A stretch of DNA of 64,000 bases from Dyella sp. 2HG41-7 (GTDB lineage: Bacteria > Pseudomonadota > Gammaproteobacteria > Xanthomonadales > Rhodanobacteraceae). Shown piece by piece: positions 8,441-17,954 of this stretch. The stretch's first letter is position 1, and each line of letters opens with the position of its first letter. The stretch covers positions 1-64,000 of the forward strand of contig NZ_JAJEJV010000004.1 in NCBI RefSeq assembly GCF_021390675.1. Direction: 5' to 3'. The position numbers and the translations under genes are program-made. The notes below the pieces were generated by a model. The model saw nothing but the letters and a program-made list of their open reading frames with translations, searched no databases and was not told the DNA's origin.

Positions 8441-10750
8441 TTAGAACGGCAACTTCAAGCTGGGGTCGACCGCCAGCAACTGCTTACGGAACGTTTGCTT
8501 GATGCGCGCGAGCGCTTCCTCGTTGTCCGCATCGAAGCGCAGCACCAGGATCGGCGTGGTGTTGGACGGACGCACGAGACCCCAGCCGTCCGGCCAATCG
8601 GCGCGCACGCCATCGATGGTGACCAGCGTGGCATCGTCGAACCGCGCGGTCTCGCGGAATTTTTCGATAAAGCGATAGTGCTCGCCTTCGGCCATTTCCA
8701 CCTTGAGTTCGGGCGTGGAAACGCCTTTCGGGCAGGTGTCGAAGATCTCTTCCGGCGTGCGGTCTTCCAAATCGCCCGCCAAAATTTCCAACAGGCGCGC
8801 GCCGGCATAAATGCCATCGTCAAAGCCGTACCAGCGTTCTTTGAAGAAGAAGTGGCCGCTCATCTCGCCCGCCAACTCGGCGCCGGTCTCGCGCATCTTG
8901 GCCTTGATCAGCGAGTGACCGGTGCGCCACATCAGCGGACTGCCGCCGGCGTCGAGAATCTGGCCTTTCAGATGGCCGGTGCATTTGACGTCGTAGATGA
9001 TCGTCGCACCCGGCTGACGCGAAAGCACATCGCGCGCGAACAACATGAGCGTGCGATCGGGGAAGATGATTTCGCCGCTGCGCGTGACCACGCCCAGACG
9101 ATCGCCATCGCCGTCGAAGGCGACGCCGAGATCCGCGCCCGTCTGCTTCACGGAGAGAATCAGATCTTCCAGATTGTGCGGATCGGACGGATCGGGATGG
9201 TGATTGGGGAAATTGCCGTCCACATCGCAATACAACGGAATCACATCGCAGCCGATGCCTTCCAGCACCTGTGGCGCCACCGCGCCGGGAATGCCGTTGC
9301 CGCAGTCGACGACGATCTTCAGGCGACGCTCGGTTTGTACATCCGATGTAATGCGCTCGATGTAGTCGGGCACTACATCGATCGAGCGGAAGCTGCCGCC
9401 GCCATCGGATTCGAGTTCACCGCTGACGATGCGCTTGTAGAGATCCTGGATCGCGCCCTCCGACAGCGTTTCGCCACCCACGACGATCTTGAAGCCGTTG
9501 TAGTCCGGCGGGTTGTGGCTGCCGGTTACCGCGACGCCGCAACCGGTGTTGAAACGGTACGCCGCGTAATACACAACAGGAGTCGGCACAGCGCCGATGT
9601 CGATCACATCGATACCGGCGACACGCAGGCCATCGGCCAGCGCACCCGCCAATTCAGGACCGGACAGGCGGCCATCGCGCCCAACGACCATTTCGCGCAA
9701 CCCTTTCTCGCGCATCACGGTGCCGATCGACTGCCCGAGCAGCTTGGCAAACTCCGGCGTCAGGCTCTTACCCACGACGCCGCGTATGTCGTACGCGCGA
9801 AAAATCGCCGGATCGACCGTGACTGGCTCGGGCTTGGATATGGCTACCGCCGCCGGACGAGCCGCCGGTTTCACCGGCTCAGGGGCGGGCTGGGACTGTG
9901 CTAAATCCGACAACGTTTTTTCCTCAACAGGTTCTGCGCCAGGTTTGGACAGGCGCATAAACAACCAGAACAGGCCGATACCGCCACCCAGGCAGACCAG
10001 CGTTATCAAAGCCACGAACGGCCAGATGGGCGGAAGCACGATGTACGCGCCCGGCAAGACCGCCGTGATGTTGAAATTGGTGCCGGCGACGGGTTTGCCC
10101 GTCGGTTCGGCATCCACCGCGCTCGAACTGCCTTGCGACATCAACTGAAGGTTCCCGCCACGATCGCTGCTTTGATAAAACAGCAGCCGCCCATCGCTGA
10201 CCGACAGTTCGTTGAAGCGTTGCGCGATAGGCGCGAAGGGCAACTCGATCCACGCCCAGGCAAGCGGCTTCTGCCGCGAACCCAGCGGCGCCACCACGGT
10301 CAGGCGACGATCGCCCACACCCTTGAGCTCTTCTTCAAAAGGAAGCGCACCTTCGGCGTCCGGTGCGGACATCAATTGCGCCGCCTTCGCATAACCGAAT
10401 TCGCGGTAGTTGGCGTGCAGCACTTCATCCAACCCGCCGGTGTAAAGCTCGATGTTCTGGGCTTGCGGCAATCGTTGCTTCAGCGTCGCCAACACCTGCG
10501 GGGACGTCTGCGGCAGTCCGCTGGCATCGATGCCGCTAACCGCCTGGTTCACCTGATCGCGCTCTTTGGCGATTTCGGCGGCAAGCGTCTGCACGGCTTG
10601 GTCTTGCGCCGTATGCAACCGTTCCACAGCGCTGCCCTGATCGGCGATCAACCATGTCTGCCATGCGCAAAATGCGGCAGCAGCCAGCAACAGGGTGCCG
10701 CAAGCCAGTATCAGCAGTCGCCCCCATTGGACGTGCACGCTCTTCGCCAT
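8441..10750 (-). CDS. algC: membrane-anchored phosphomannomutase/phosphoglucomutase
   Basis: Interconverts the 1- and 6-phosphates of mannose and glucose for LPS and exopolysaccharide precursors. The 769-residue protein is far longer than the roughly 460-residue enzyme core. Residues 11-31 and about 242-265 are membrane segments that enclose a periplasmic domain of about 210 residues. A proline/alanine-rich linker leads to the catalytic part: FRAYDIRGVVG, the phosphoserine loop TGSHNPPDYNG, the metal loop DGDGDRLGV, sugar loop GEMSGHFFF and phosphate loop RPSNTTP. It follows dut by 16 bp in the order coaBC-dut-algC, as in Pseudomonas. The ATG at 10750 gives the clean MAKSVHVQWG N-terminus. 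Confidence 0.93.
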   Translation of the reverse strand: MAKSVHVQWGRLLILACGTLLLAAAAFCAWQTWLIADQGSAVERLHTAQDQAVQTLAAEIAKERDQVNQAVSGIDASGLPQTSPQVLATLKQRLPQAQNIELYTGGLDEVLHANYREFGYAKAAQLMSAPDAEGALPFEEELKGVGDRRLTVVAPLGSRQKPLAWAWIELPFAPIAQRFNELSVSDGRLLFYQSSDRGGNLQLMSQGSSSAVDAEPTGKPVAGTNFNITAVLPGAYIVLPPIWPFVALITLVCLGGGIGLFWLFMRLSKPGAEPVEEKTLSDLAQSQPAPEPVKPAARPAAVAISKPEPVTVDPAIFRAYDIRGVVGKSLTPEFAKLLGQSIGTVMREKGLREMVVGRDGRLSGPELAGALADGLRVAGIDVIDIGAVPTPVVYYAAYRFNTGCGVAVTGSHNPPDYNGFKIVVGGETLSEGAIQDLYKRIVSGELESDGGGSFRSIDVVPDYIERITSDVQTERRLKIVVDCGNGIPGAVAPQVLEGIGCDVIPLYCDVDGNFPNHHPDPSDPHNLEDLILSVKQTGADLGVAFDGDGDRLGVVTRSGEIIFPDRTLMLFARDVLSRQPGATIIYDVKCTGHLKGQILDAGGSPLMWRTGHSLIKAKMRETGAELAGEMSGHFFFKERWYGFDDGIYAGARLLEILAGDLEDRTPEEIFDTCPKGVSTPELKVEMAEGEHYRFIEKFRETARFDDATLVTIDGVRADWPDGWGLVRPSNTTPILVLRFDADNEEALARIKQTFRKQLLAVDPSLKLPF

Positions 10751-10766
10751 GCCCCATTTCCCCGAA

Positions 10767-11222
10767 TTAGTGTTTTCCCGTGGAACCGAAACCGCCCTCA
10801 CCCCGTTCCGAAGGCACGAAATCGTCGACAACCCGCAACCGCGCCTGCCCCACCGGCACCAGCAACAACTGCGCGACGCGCTCGCCGACGGCAATGGTGT
10901 ACGGCTGCGTGCCGCGATTCCAGCAGGAGATCATCAGCGGGCCCTGATAGTCGGCATCGATCACCCCGACCAGATTGCCCATGACCAGCCCGTGCTTATG
11001 GCCGAGCCCCGAGCGCGGCACGATCAACGCGCACCAGCCCGGATCGCCGATATGGATGGCCATACCGCTGGGCACCAAAGCGCTTTCGCCCGGCGCCAAC
11101 GTGAGTGGCTCTTGCACGGCGGCGCGCAAATCCATGCCCGCGCTGCCAGCTGTTGCGGCTTGGGGCAGCGGAATGCTGTCGCCCAGGCGCGGATCGAGAA
11201 TCTTCAGTTCGACGTCGATCAT
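10767..11222 (-). CDS. dut: dUTP diphosphatase
   Basis: Hydrolyses dUTP to dUMP and pyrophosphate, keeping uracil out of DNA and supplying dTMP synthesis. It has 151 residues and all five trimeric dUTPase motifs in order: [26 protein letters not shown] (catalytic Asp), GERVAQLL and [10 protein letters not shown]. The ATG at 11222 overlaps the coaBC stop by 4 bp, indicating coupling. It is followed by algC. Confidence 0.97.
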   Translation of the reverse strand: MIDVELKILDPRLGDSIPLPQAATAGSAGMDLRAAVQEPLTLAPGESALVPSGMAIHIGDPGWCALIVPRSGLGHKHGLVMGNLVGVIDADYQGPLMISCWNRGTQPYTIAVGERVAQLLLVPVGQARLRVVDDFVPSERGEGGFGSTGKH

Positions 11223-12424
11223 CCGCGCACCGTCTTGTAACGGCTGGCGATGCACTCGATCAGCTGACGCGCCAACGCGGTCTTATCCGTGCGCGGCAAT
11301 TCCAACGCGCCGTCGGCCCAGTACAGCGTGATGGCGTTGTCGGCGGTTTCGAAGCCAAGACCTTCGCCAACCTGATTGGCGGCGATCATGTCCAAGCCTT
11401 TGCGTTGCAGTTTGTCGCGCGCATAGGTCTCCACGTTCTGCGTTTCGGCGGCAAAACCCACCAGGAACGGATGCGACGGTTTGGCCGAGAGGCTGGCCAG
11501 AATGTCCGGATTTTCCGCCAGCTGCAGCGTGAGATCGGCGCCATCGTGTTTCTTGAGTTTGTGCGCTGCCGCCGCGTTCGGACGGTAATCGCCCACCGCC
11601 GCCGAACCGATGTAGATATCGGCGCCGGCTGCTGCGTCAGTCACCGCCGCATGCATCTGTGCGGCGCTGCGCACGTCGACGCGCTTGGCGATGCCTTGCG
11701 GCGTAGCGAGGGTGACCGGTCCCGCCACCAAGATCACTTGCGCGCCTGCTTGCGCCGCCGCTTCGGCGACGGCAAAACCCATGCGTCCGGAGCTGCGGTT
11801 GCCAATAAAGCGCACCGGATCGATGTCTTCGTACGTCGGGCCTGCACTAACGACGACTTTTTTGCCGAGCAAAACCTGACTGCCGAACGAGGCGACGATC
11901 GCCGCGCGCAATTCATGCGGTTCCAGCATGCGACCGGAACCGACTTCGCCACACGCTTGATCGCCTGCTGCCGGTCCCAGGATCTGCACGCCGCGCGCGC
12001 GCAATGTGGCGAGGTTCGCCTGCACGGCTGCGTGCGCCCACATCTGCTGATTCATCGCCGGGGCAAGATAGACAGGCGCCGCCGTCGCGAGGCACAACGT
12101 GGTCAGCAAATCGTCGGCATGACCGTGCGCGAGACGCGCCATCACATCGGCGCTCGCCGGCGCGATCAACACGCGCTCGGCCCAACGCGCGAGCTCGATG
12201 TGTCCCATCGCCGCCTCTGCCGATTCGTCCCACAAGCTCACGCGCACCGGTTCGCCGGACAGGGCCTGAAACGTGGTCGGGGTGACAAAACGCGTGGCGT
12301 TCTCGGTCATCACCACCCGCACCAGCGCGCCCAGGTCACGCAGTCTGCGCACCAGCTCGCACGACTTGTAGGCGGCGATGCCGCCCGACACTCCCAGCAC
12401 AATCCGGCGTTGGGCAAGACTCAT
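11219..12424 (-). CDS. coaBC: bifunctional phosphopantothenoylcysteine decarboxylase/synthetase
   Basis: Makes 4'-phosphopantetheine from 4'-phosphopantothenate in two steps of coenzyme A synthesis. The N-terminal CoaC flavoprotein half has [33 protein letters not shown] and the [10 protein letters not shown] loop with the catalytic Cys. The C-terminal CoaB half starts near [12 protein letters not shown] and contains [11 protein letters not shown] and KLKKHD. 401 residues is standard. The ATG at 12424 was chosen because it gives [12 protein letters not shown]; two upstream in-frame ATGs exist. It is the first gene of the coaBC-dut-algC operon and divergent from radC. Confidence 0.96.
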   Translation of the reverse strand: MSLAQRRIVLGVSGGIAAYKSCELVRRLRDLGALVRVVMTENATRFVTPTTFQALSGEPVRVSLWDESAEAAMGHIELARWAERVLIAPASADVMARLAHGHADDLLTTLCLATAAPVYLAPAMNQQMWAHAAVQANLATLRARGVQILGPAAGDQACGEVGSGRMLEPHELRAAIVASFGSQVLLGKKVVVSAGPTYEDIDPVRFIGNRSSGRMGFAVAEAAAQAGAQVILVAGPVTLATPQGIAKRVDVRSAAQMHAAVTDAAAGADIYIGSAAVGDYRPNAAAAHKLKKHDGADLTLQLAENPDILASLSAKPSHPFLVGFAAETQNVETYARDKLQRKGLDMIAANQVGEGLGFETADNAITLYWADGALELPRTDKTALARQLIECIASRYKTVRG

Positions 12425-12524
12425 GACGTAAGCGAGGTCCGACGTGTAAACAGATGAGTAGCTTACCGGATTCATGTACGCCAACTGCTGTCCGGGCAGA
12501 CCCTTGGAACGGGATGCTGGTCAC

Positions 12525-13196
12525 ATGAGCATTCGAGAATGGCCGGAAGGCGAACGACCCCGAGAAAAATTGCTTGCCCATGGCAGCGGCGCGCTCTCCG
12601 ACGCGGAGCTGCTGGCCGTGTTGCTCGGCAGCGGCGTGCGCGGCAAAGACGCCATCGCGCTCGGGCGCGAACTGCTGATCCAGGCCGGCAGCCTCAACGC
12701 GCTGCTCGGTCGTCAGGATCGGGATATCCGCGCCGTCGGCTTGGGGCCGGCCAAGAGGGCACGCATCGTGGCGGCGCTCGAATTGGCGCGCCGCAGCTTG
12801 GGCGAGCAACTTGCCGATCGGCCGTCGCTGAGCAATCCGACTGAAAGCGGCGATTACCTCAGCGCTCGGCTGCGTCATCTCCCGTATGAAGTGTTCGCCT
12901 GTCTTTATCTGGACAATCGAAACCGAGTGTTGGCGTTCGAAGAGTTATTTCGAGGAACGGTGGACGGCGCCAGCGTCCATCCGCGCGAGGTGGTGCGCGC
13001 CTGCCTGAAGCACAACGCCGCTGCGGTAATTTTTGCCCATAACCATCCCAGTGGCGTGGCGGAGCCCAGTTCGGCCGACCAGGCGATCACTCGTGAACTG
13101 GGCCAGGCGCTGCGACTGGTCGGCGTGCGGGTGCTGGATCACCTGGTGATCGGTCACGCCGAACCGGTGTCGATGGCGGCGCGCGGCTTGCTCTGA
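12525..13196 (+). CDS. radC: RadC family JAB-domain protein
   Basis: A 223-residue protein. The N-terminal helix-hairpin-helix-like region begins IREWPEGERPREKLL and includes LSDAELLAVLLGSG. The C-terminal MPN/JAB domain has the metal-binding motif HNHPSGVAEPSSAD. RadC proteins were once linked to DNA repair, but their biochemical role is still unclear. The ATG at 12525 gives the typical N-terminus. It is divergent from coaBC, an arrangement shared with other gammaproteobacteria. No U-tailed terminator follows on its own strand. Confidence 0.94.
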   Translation: MSIREWPEGERPREKLLAHGSGALSDAELLAVLLGSGVRGKDAIALGRELLIQAGSLNALLGRQDRDIRAVGLGPAKRARIVAALELARRSLGEQLADRPSLSNPTESGDYLSARLRHLPYEVFACLYLDNRNRVLAFEELFRGTVDGASVHPREVVRACLKHNAAAVIFAHNHPSGVAEPSSADQAITRELGQALRLVGVRVLDHLVIGHAEPVSMAARGLL

Positions 13197-13207
13197 AGGG
13201 TCCAGAT

Positions 13208-13320
13208 AAAAAAACGGCGCGACCGGGAGGACGCGCCGGGAGCCGCATGAGGGGAGGGTATAGAGGGATGCGGCAGTCCCGTATCGATCCAACGGGGGAG
13301 ACGTCGGGGATACCTGATTA
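13208..13320 (-). ncRNA. candidate small RNA with C-rich loops and intrinsic terminator
   Basis: The 507-bp radC-argS gap holds no convincing gene, but the minus strand shows three consecutive hairpins. These are CCCGT/ACGGG (13296-13292 with 13282-13278), a 7-bp stem 13274-13268 with 13248-13242 around a 19-nt pyrimidine loop containing CCCUCCCC, and a terminator (13237-13232 with 13221-13216, loop UCCUCCCGGU) followed by seven U (13214-13208). CUCCCCC lies single-stranded just upstream of the first. The exposed CCUCC motifs are complementary to Shine-Dalgarno sequences, as in C-rich-loop riboregulators such as Xanthomonas sX13. The 5' end is uncertain and no clear promoter was recognised. 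Confidence 0.5.
13216..13237 (-). terminator. intrinsic terminator of the minus-strand small RNA candidate
   Basis: The 6-bp stem (GGCGCG/CGCGCC) with a 10-nt C-rich loop is followed on the minus strand by G and seven U. No protein gene on that strand ends here, which implies a non-coding or antisense transcript. Confidence 0.7.
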
Positions 13321-13703
13321 TTGTCGCGATGCGTCATGACGCGCGTATGACATCGTTGGCCACCTCGGTCACAAATCGAGGTTGAGCGCCGCTGGCAAGA
13401 CTTATGCACACAGCGCCCCAAAGGCCACTTAGGGGCATATCGCTGAAAAGCACATCAACTTCACATTTTAAATAATTGATTTAAAACGGTTAGCTGCATG
13501 ACAAAGTGATTTCCGCCAGCTTTTTACGCTGCGCCGCCTTTCCCCCCTTTACTTTCCCCACAGACTTATCCACAGCTCGATCCACTGCACCGCAGCAGCC
13601 CCCTGAGGCGCCGATCGACGACATCGATAGCGCGCCTGGAAAACACGGCTCGGACGCGACTGTCTGTTACGATGCGCGGTTCCATCCCGATTGAACCCCT
13701 CCT

Positions 13704-15395
13704 GTGAAACAAGCGCTGCGCGAACTGGTCCTCCAGGCGATCCGGACCCTTCAGGGCGAGGGCGTCCTGCCCGCCGACATGGAACTGCCGAGCTTCGTGA
13801 TGGAGCGGGCGCGTAGCCGCGAACATGGCGATTTCGCCACCAACGCGGCGATGCTGATGGCCAAGCCGGCGCGCGCCAAGCCACGCGACCTGGCCGAAAA
13901 GCTGGTCGCCGCCCTGCCCGCCAATGCGTTGGTGGCCAAGGTGGAAATCGCCGGCCCCGGGTTCATCAATTTCTTCCTGGCGCCGGCGGCCTACCACGCT
14001 GAAGCCGGCCGGATTTTGTCGGATGGCGAAGCCTACGGCCGCAACGCCAGCGGCAACGGCGTGACGGCTGGCGTGGAATTCGTCTCGGCCAACCCGACCG
14101 GCCCGCTGCATGTGGGTCACGGCCGCAACGCTGTGCTGGGCGATTGCATCGCGCGTTTGCTCGGCGCCACCGGTTGGAACGTGAAGCGCGAGTTCTACTA
14201 CAACGACGCCGGCGTGCAGATCCACAACCTGGCGATCTCGACGCAGGCCCGGGCGCGCGGCATCACGCCGAATGACGCCGGCTGGCCGGAAGACGGCTAT
14301 CGCGGCGACTACATCGCCGACGTGGCGCAGGCCTACTTGAACGGCGACAGCGTGGAAGTCGAAGGTCACGTGGTGACCGGCGCGAAGAACGTCGACGACC
14401 TGGAAGCCATCCGCCATTTCGCCGTGGCCTATTTGCGCCGCGAGCAGGACCTCGACCTCAAAGCTTTCGGCGTCGGCTTCGACGTGTACTACCTCGAATC
14501 CTCGCTCTACGGCGACCACAAGGTTGAAGAGACCGTACGCGAACTCGTCGCCCACGGTCACACCTACGAGGAAGGCGGCGCGCTCTGGTTGCGCTCCACC
14601 GATTTCGGCGACGACAAGGACCGCGTGATGCGCAAGTCCGACGGCACCTACACGTATTTCGTGCCGGACGTCGCCTATCACCTAAGCAAGTGGCAGCGCG
14701 GCTATGTCGATGCCGTGACCGTGCTCGGCTCCGACCACCACGGCTCGCTGGCGCGCGTAAAAGCCGGCCTGCAAGCGTTGGACGTGGGCATCCCCAAGGG
14801 CTATCCGAACTACGTGCTGTACCAGATGGTGACGGTGATGCGCGGCGGCGAAGAGGTAAAGCTCTCCAAACGCGCGGGCAGCTACCTCACCTTGCGCGAT
14901 CTGATCGACGAAGCCGGCCGCGACGCCACGCGCTACTTCCTGATCGCGCGCAAAGCCGACTCGCAACTGGTGTTCGACATCGACCTCGCCCGCTCACAAA
15001 GCAACGACAACCCGGTCTATTACATTCAGTACGCTCATGCGCGTGTGTGCCGCGTCCTGGAAGAATTGGCCGAGCGCGGTCTGCCGCCAGTCGACACGCA
15101 GAAGGGCATCGTGCAGATGACCCGGCTCGATTCGGAGCCCGAGCAGATTCTGCTCACGGAACTCTCGCGCTACCCCGAAGTGGTCGAGGCCGCGGCCAGC
15201 AATCTGGAACCGCACCTGATCGCGCAATATCTGCGCGAACTGGCCGGCGCGCTTCACAGCTACTATCACGAGCACAAATGGATCGTGGACGATGCCGAGC
15301 TGCGCCATGCACGCATCACGCTCGCCCTCGTCACGCGTCAGGTGATACGAAACGGTTTGGATTTACTGGGACTCAGCGCCCCGGAGAAGATGTAA
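13704..15395 (+). CDS. argS: arginyl-tRNA synthetase
   Basis: Charges tRNA-Arg. The 563-residue class I synthetase has the N-terminal Arg-tRNA additional domain (about 1-110), the HIGH-type motif [12 protein letters not shown] after [20 protein letters not shown] in the catalytic core, and a C-terminal anticodon-binding domain ending [10 protein letters not shown]. The start is GTG at 13704 with a poor ribosome site. An extended -10-like TGTTACGAT near 13666 may belong to its promoter. Its stop codon is followed directly by the ATG of the SPOR protein gene. Confidence 0.96.
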   Translation: MKQALRELVLQAIRTLQGEGVLPADMELPSFVMERARSREHGDFATNAAMLMAKPARAKPRDLAEKLVAALPANALVAKVEIAGPGFINFFLAPAAYHAEAGRILSDGEAYGRNASGNGVTAGVEFVSANPTGPLHVGHGRNAVLGDCIARLLGATGWNVKREFYYNDAGVQIHNLAISTQARARGITPNDAGWPEDGYRGDYIADVAQAYLNGDSVEVEGHVVTGAKNVDDLEAIRHFAVAYLRREQDLDLKAFGVGFDVYYLESSLYGDHKVEETVRELVAHGHTYEEGGALWLRSTDFGDDKDRVMRKSDGTYTYFVPDVAYHLSKWQRGYVDAVTVLGSDHHGSLARVKAGLQALDVGIPKGYPNYVLYQMVTVMRGGEEVKLSKRAGSYLTLRDLIDEAGRDATRYFLIARKADSQLVFDIDLARSQSNDNPVYYIQYAHARVCRVLEELAERGLPPVDTQKGIVQMTRLDSEPEQILLTELSRYPEVVEAAASNLEPHLIAQYLRELAGALHSYYHEHKWIVDDAELRHARITLALVTRQVIRNGLDLLGLSAPEKM

Positions 15396-16094
15396 ATGGC
15401 GACACGCAAAGGCAAAGGCCGGCAGGCCGTTCGCAACAAAAGCGGCGGGTTTCCAGCCTGGGCCGGCATCCTCGTCGGCATCATGATCGGCGCGCTGGTG
15501 GTGGTGGTGCTGATGCGCCATTCGCTCGTGCCGATGGCCCCCAAGGGTCCGCAACCCAACCCCGCAGCCACCCCGCAACCGGGCAGCGACGAAGGCCTTG
15601 CGCCGGCCACCACCAACACCGCGCCGAAGAAACCGCAGTACGACTTCTACTCCGTGCTGTCGGAGAAGGAAGTGCGCATTCCGGATTCGGAAATCAACGC
15701 GCAGGCCAAGGCGGAACAACAGCAGTCCGCGCAACAGAAGCAGCAAGCGGCGCAGCCCGCGCCACCGTTGCCGGCGAACGCACCGCGTGCCGAAACGCAG
15801 AACATCACCGCCGCGCCGCCGTCGGCCGTGGCGCCACCGCCCGCCGCAGGCCCGGCGCAGACCGGCTATCTGTTGCAGGTCGGCGCGTTCCCGAGCGCGT
15901 CGGATGCGGAAACGCTCAAGGCCAAGCTCGCGCTGCAAGGCTTTGTCGCCAACGTGCAATCGGTCAGCGTCGGCGGCCAGACCTACCACCGCGTGCGCCT
16001 GGGGCCGTTCCATTCGGCCACCGATCTGGAGTCGACCAAGCAGCGGCTCTCATCGGCCGGCTTCCCCGCGATCGCACTGAAAGCGGGCACCTGA
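15396..16094 (+). CDS. SPOR-domain membrane protein, FtsN-like
   Basis: A 232-residue bitopic inner-membrane protein. It has a basic cytoplasmic tail, a membrane helix (about 22-42), a Pro/Gln/Ala-rich periplasmic linker, and a C-terminal SPOR domain (about 158-230: GYLLQVGAFPSASDAETLKA to the end). SPOR domains bind denuded glycan strands at the division septum, so a role in division like FtsN is likely. It begins immediately after argS, a neighbourhood also seen in other gammaproteobacteria. Confidence 0.85.
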   Translation: MATRKGKGRQAVRNKSGGFPAWAGILVGIMIGALVVVVLMRHSLVPMAPKGPQPNPAATPQPGSDEGLAPATTNTAPKKPQYDFYSVLSEKEVRIPDSEINAQAKAEQQQSAQQKQQAAQPAPPLPANAPRAETQNITAAPPSAVAPPPAAGPAQTGYLLQVGAFPSASDAETLKAKLALQGFVANVQSVSVGGQTYHRVRLGPFHSATDLESTKQRLSSAGFPAIALKAGT

Positions 16095-16104
16095 TCAAAA
16101 GCGA

Positions 16105-16133
16105 AGGGCGCCTGAGGCGCCCTTGGTTTTTTA
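16105..16133 (+). terminator. intrinsic terminator after argS-SPOR operon
   Basis: A 9-bp stem AAGGGCGCC/GGCGCCCTT with a TGA loop is followed by GG and six T, 10 bp after the SPOR gene stop. Confidence 0.9.
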
Positions 16134-16245
16134 GGCGATGGAATTCCCATCGCCCCCATTGCGCGCATAATGCGCGAGCCGCCCGTGTCGGAAGCACCAG
16201 GGGAACCCACTCACTCCTAGGGTATTGCCCTCAAGAGAGGTTCTT

Positions 16246-17016
16246 ATGAAGAACGTCACGGCATGGCTCGCGCTGGCCCTGATTTTGGGCTCAGCCGCAC
16301 AGGCGGCGGATAAACCGGCCACGAAGGTCGCACGCGTTTACAACGATATCGTCGCACCGGCAGATCAGCAGGCTTACGAAGCGGGCGTCAAAAGCTTCAA
16401 CCAATGCCTGCAAAAACACGGTTTCAAATACACCTGGACCGCGTGGTCGCACGAAACGGGTGATACATACAGCTATTCGTATACGTCCGCCCCAATGCCG
16501 TGGAGCGGCTTCGACGATATGGATGCGGCAGGCAAAGCCTGCGATGCGACGTTGCGCTCGGACGTGAATCCGCACCTGAAAAGCGAAACGAGCGCGTTCC
16601 TGCAGACTTCGCCCGATATGAGTCATGTCGCCAACGTCGCAGACCCGCCGCCCAAGCTGATGGAAGTGACGTTCTTCCGGCTCAGACCCGGTCACGAAGC
16701 GTCTGAGTCGTTCGCTGCGAATGCGAAAAAAATCGCCGCAGCCGCCGATAAATCGAAATGGCCGTATTACTTTCAGATGGCGCGCGTCATCGATGCCGGT
16801 GACGGCGCACCGGACTTCATCTTGATATCGACGTCCAAGAGCTGGGCGGAATTCGGCGCCGATCCTGATCCGGACGTTTGGAAAATGATCGAAGGCGTGT
16901 ACGGAAAAACCGAAGCAACGGCGATTCGCAAGGCGATCAACGACGACATCAAGGAAGTGACCGCGCATGTCGACAGCTACAACGCGGATCTGACTTACAC
17001 CGCACCCGAGAAGTGA
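16246..17016 (+). CDS. secreted protein of unknown function
   Basis: A 256-residue protein with a signal peptide (MKNVTAWLALALILGSAAQA, cleavage before ADKPA). The ATG at 16246 is preceded by AGAGAGG. The mature part has two similar-sized halves: a Cys-containing region (Cys about 51 and 88) and a region with VTFFRLRPGHE and FILISTSKSWAEFG, suggestive of a ferredoxin-like dimeric alpha/beta fold as in NIPSNAP/EthD-like proteins. That fold guess is weak. It is a single-gene unit ending in a bidirectional terminator. Confidence 0.75.
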   Translation: MKNVTAWLALALILGSAAQAADKPATKVARVYNDIVAPADQQAYEAGVKSFNQCLQKHGFKYTWTAWSHETGDTYSYSYTSAPMPWSGFDDMDAAGKACDATLRSDVNPHLKSETSAFLQTSPDMSHVANVADPPPKLMEVTFFRLRPGHEASESFAANAKKIAAAADKSKWPYYFQMARVIDAGDGAPDFILISTSKSWAEFGADPDPDVWKMIEGVYGKTEATAIRKAINDDIKEVTAHVDSYNADLTYTAPEK

Positions 17017-17028
17017 CGATCGCAACGA

Positions 17029-17058
17029 AAACAGGCGGCTCATCATGGCCGCCTGTTT
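17029..17058. terminator. bidirectional terminator
   Basis: An 11-bp stem AAACAGGCGGC/GCCGCCTGTTT (17029-17039 with 17048-17058) lies between two convergent genes. The A/T flanks give a short U-run in both directions. Confidence 0.75.
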
Positions 17059-17073
17059 CTCGTTTCGTGGGTT

Positions 17074-17937
17074 TCAATGTTTGCGCTTGAGGCGAATCAA
17101 CCCGGAGATGTCGTCATCACCATGCCCTTGGCGCATCAGCTCGGCGTAATCGGCGAGCGAACGTTCGATCACCGTGCGATCGGTGCCGACGCCTTCGGCG
17201 ATGCCGCGCACGATGCCTAGATCTTTATGCAACAGCGCCAGCTTGAAGCCGACGCTGAACTGATTGTTTAACATGGTCGCGCCGCGTTTTTCCAGAAACC
17301 AATTTCCAGCGGCGCCAGCGCTCAAGGTTGGAATAAGACGTTCCGGATCGAGACCGAGCGCTTCGCCCAGCGCAAGACCTTCGCACACCGCCTGCGCGAT
17401 GCCCGCGACCAGCACCTGATTCACCGCCTTGGTCGCCTGCCCCGCACCGACGTCGCCCAGATGCGTGATGCGCAACGCATACGCTTCCAACACCGGACGC
17501 GCGCGTTCGAGCACGGTGGCATCGCCGCCCACCATCACGGAAAGCTTGCCGTTCTTCGCGCCTTCCACGCCGCCCGAAACAGGCGCATCGAGAAAATATG
17601 CGCCGACCTTTTGAAGTCGTGCAGCCGCCTGTTTAGCGGTATCGGGAGCGACGGTGGAATGATCGATCACGATCGCAGCGGGTTTCAGATGCGGCGCAAG
17701 CGCATCGACCGTGCTCAGCACATCCGCATCGGCGGTGACGCACAGCGCGATCACATCGCATTGCGCAGCAAGCTCAGCTAGCGTCGCCGGCGCGTCGACG
17801 CCAAGCGTGCGAGCGACAGCTTCGGCTTTGGCATGGGTGCGGTTCGCGACGGCATGCAGCAAACCGTGTTGCTTCAAATGTCCCGCCATGGGTTCGCCCA
17901 TGGCGCCGAGGCCGATGAATGCTGCCTTGAGTGTCAT
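17074..17937 (-). CDS. NAD(P)-dependent 3-hydroxyisobutyrate dehydrogenase-like oxidoreductase
   Basis: A 287-residue beta-hydroxyacid dehydrogenase with an N-terminal Rossmann fold (FIGLGAMGEPMAGHL), substrate-site DAPVSGGVEGA and the catalytic-lysine region GQATKAVNQVLVAG. The family acts on 3-hydroxyisobutyrate, tartronate semialdehyde or small aldehydes, and the exact substrate cannot be read here. The ATG at 17937 gives MTLKAAFIGLGAMG. It lies 17 bp after the patatin gene and is the last gene of a ketone-body-type operon, which favours a short-chain hydroxyacid substrate. Confidence 0.88.
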   Translation of the reverse strand: MTLKAAFIGLGAMGEPMAGHLKQHGLLHAVANRTHAKAEAVARTLGVDAPATLAELAAQCDVIALCVTADADVLSTVDALAPHLKPAAIVIDHSTVAPDTAKQAAARLQKVGAYFLDAPVSGGVEGAKNGKLSVMVGGDATVLERARPVLEAYALRITHLGDVGAGQATKAVNQVLVAGIAQAVCEGLALGEALGLDPERLIPTLSAGAAGNWFLEKRGATMLNNQFSVGFKLALLHKDLGIVRGIAEGVGTDRTVIERSLADYAELMRQGHGDDDISGLIRLKRKH

Positions 17938-17954
17938 GCTGGGTCCTTCAAAAA

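Noticed and set aside
8495-9904. 469-codon open frame antisense to algC
   Set aside because: It mirrors the codon pattern of the mutase gene; the composition (His, Arg, Ala rich) and lack of motifs mark it as a shadow of high-GC coding sequence.
13197-13703. Small protein gene in the radC-argS gap
   Set aside because: The longest frames overlap radC antisense or lack ribosome sites; the terminator and hairpin layout fits an RNA better.
14690-16249. 519-codon frame overlapping argS and the SPOR gene
   Set aside because: Runs out of frame through two confident genes and looks like frame-shifted translation of them.
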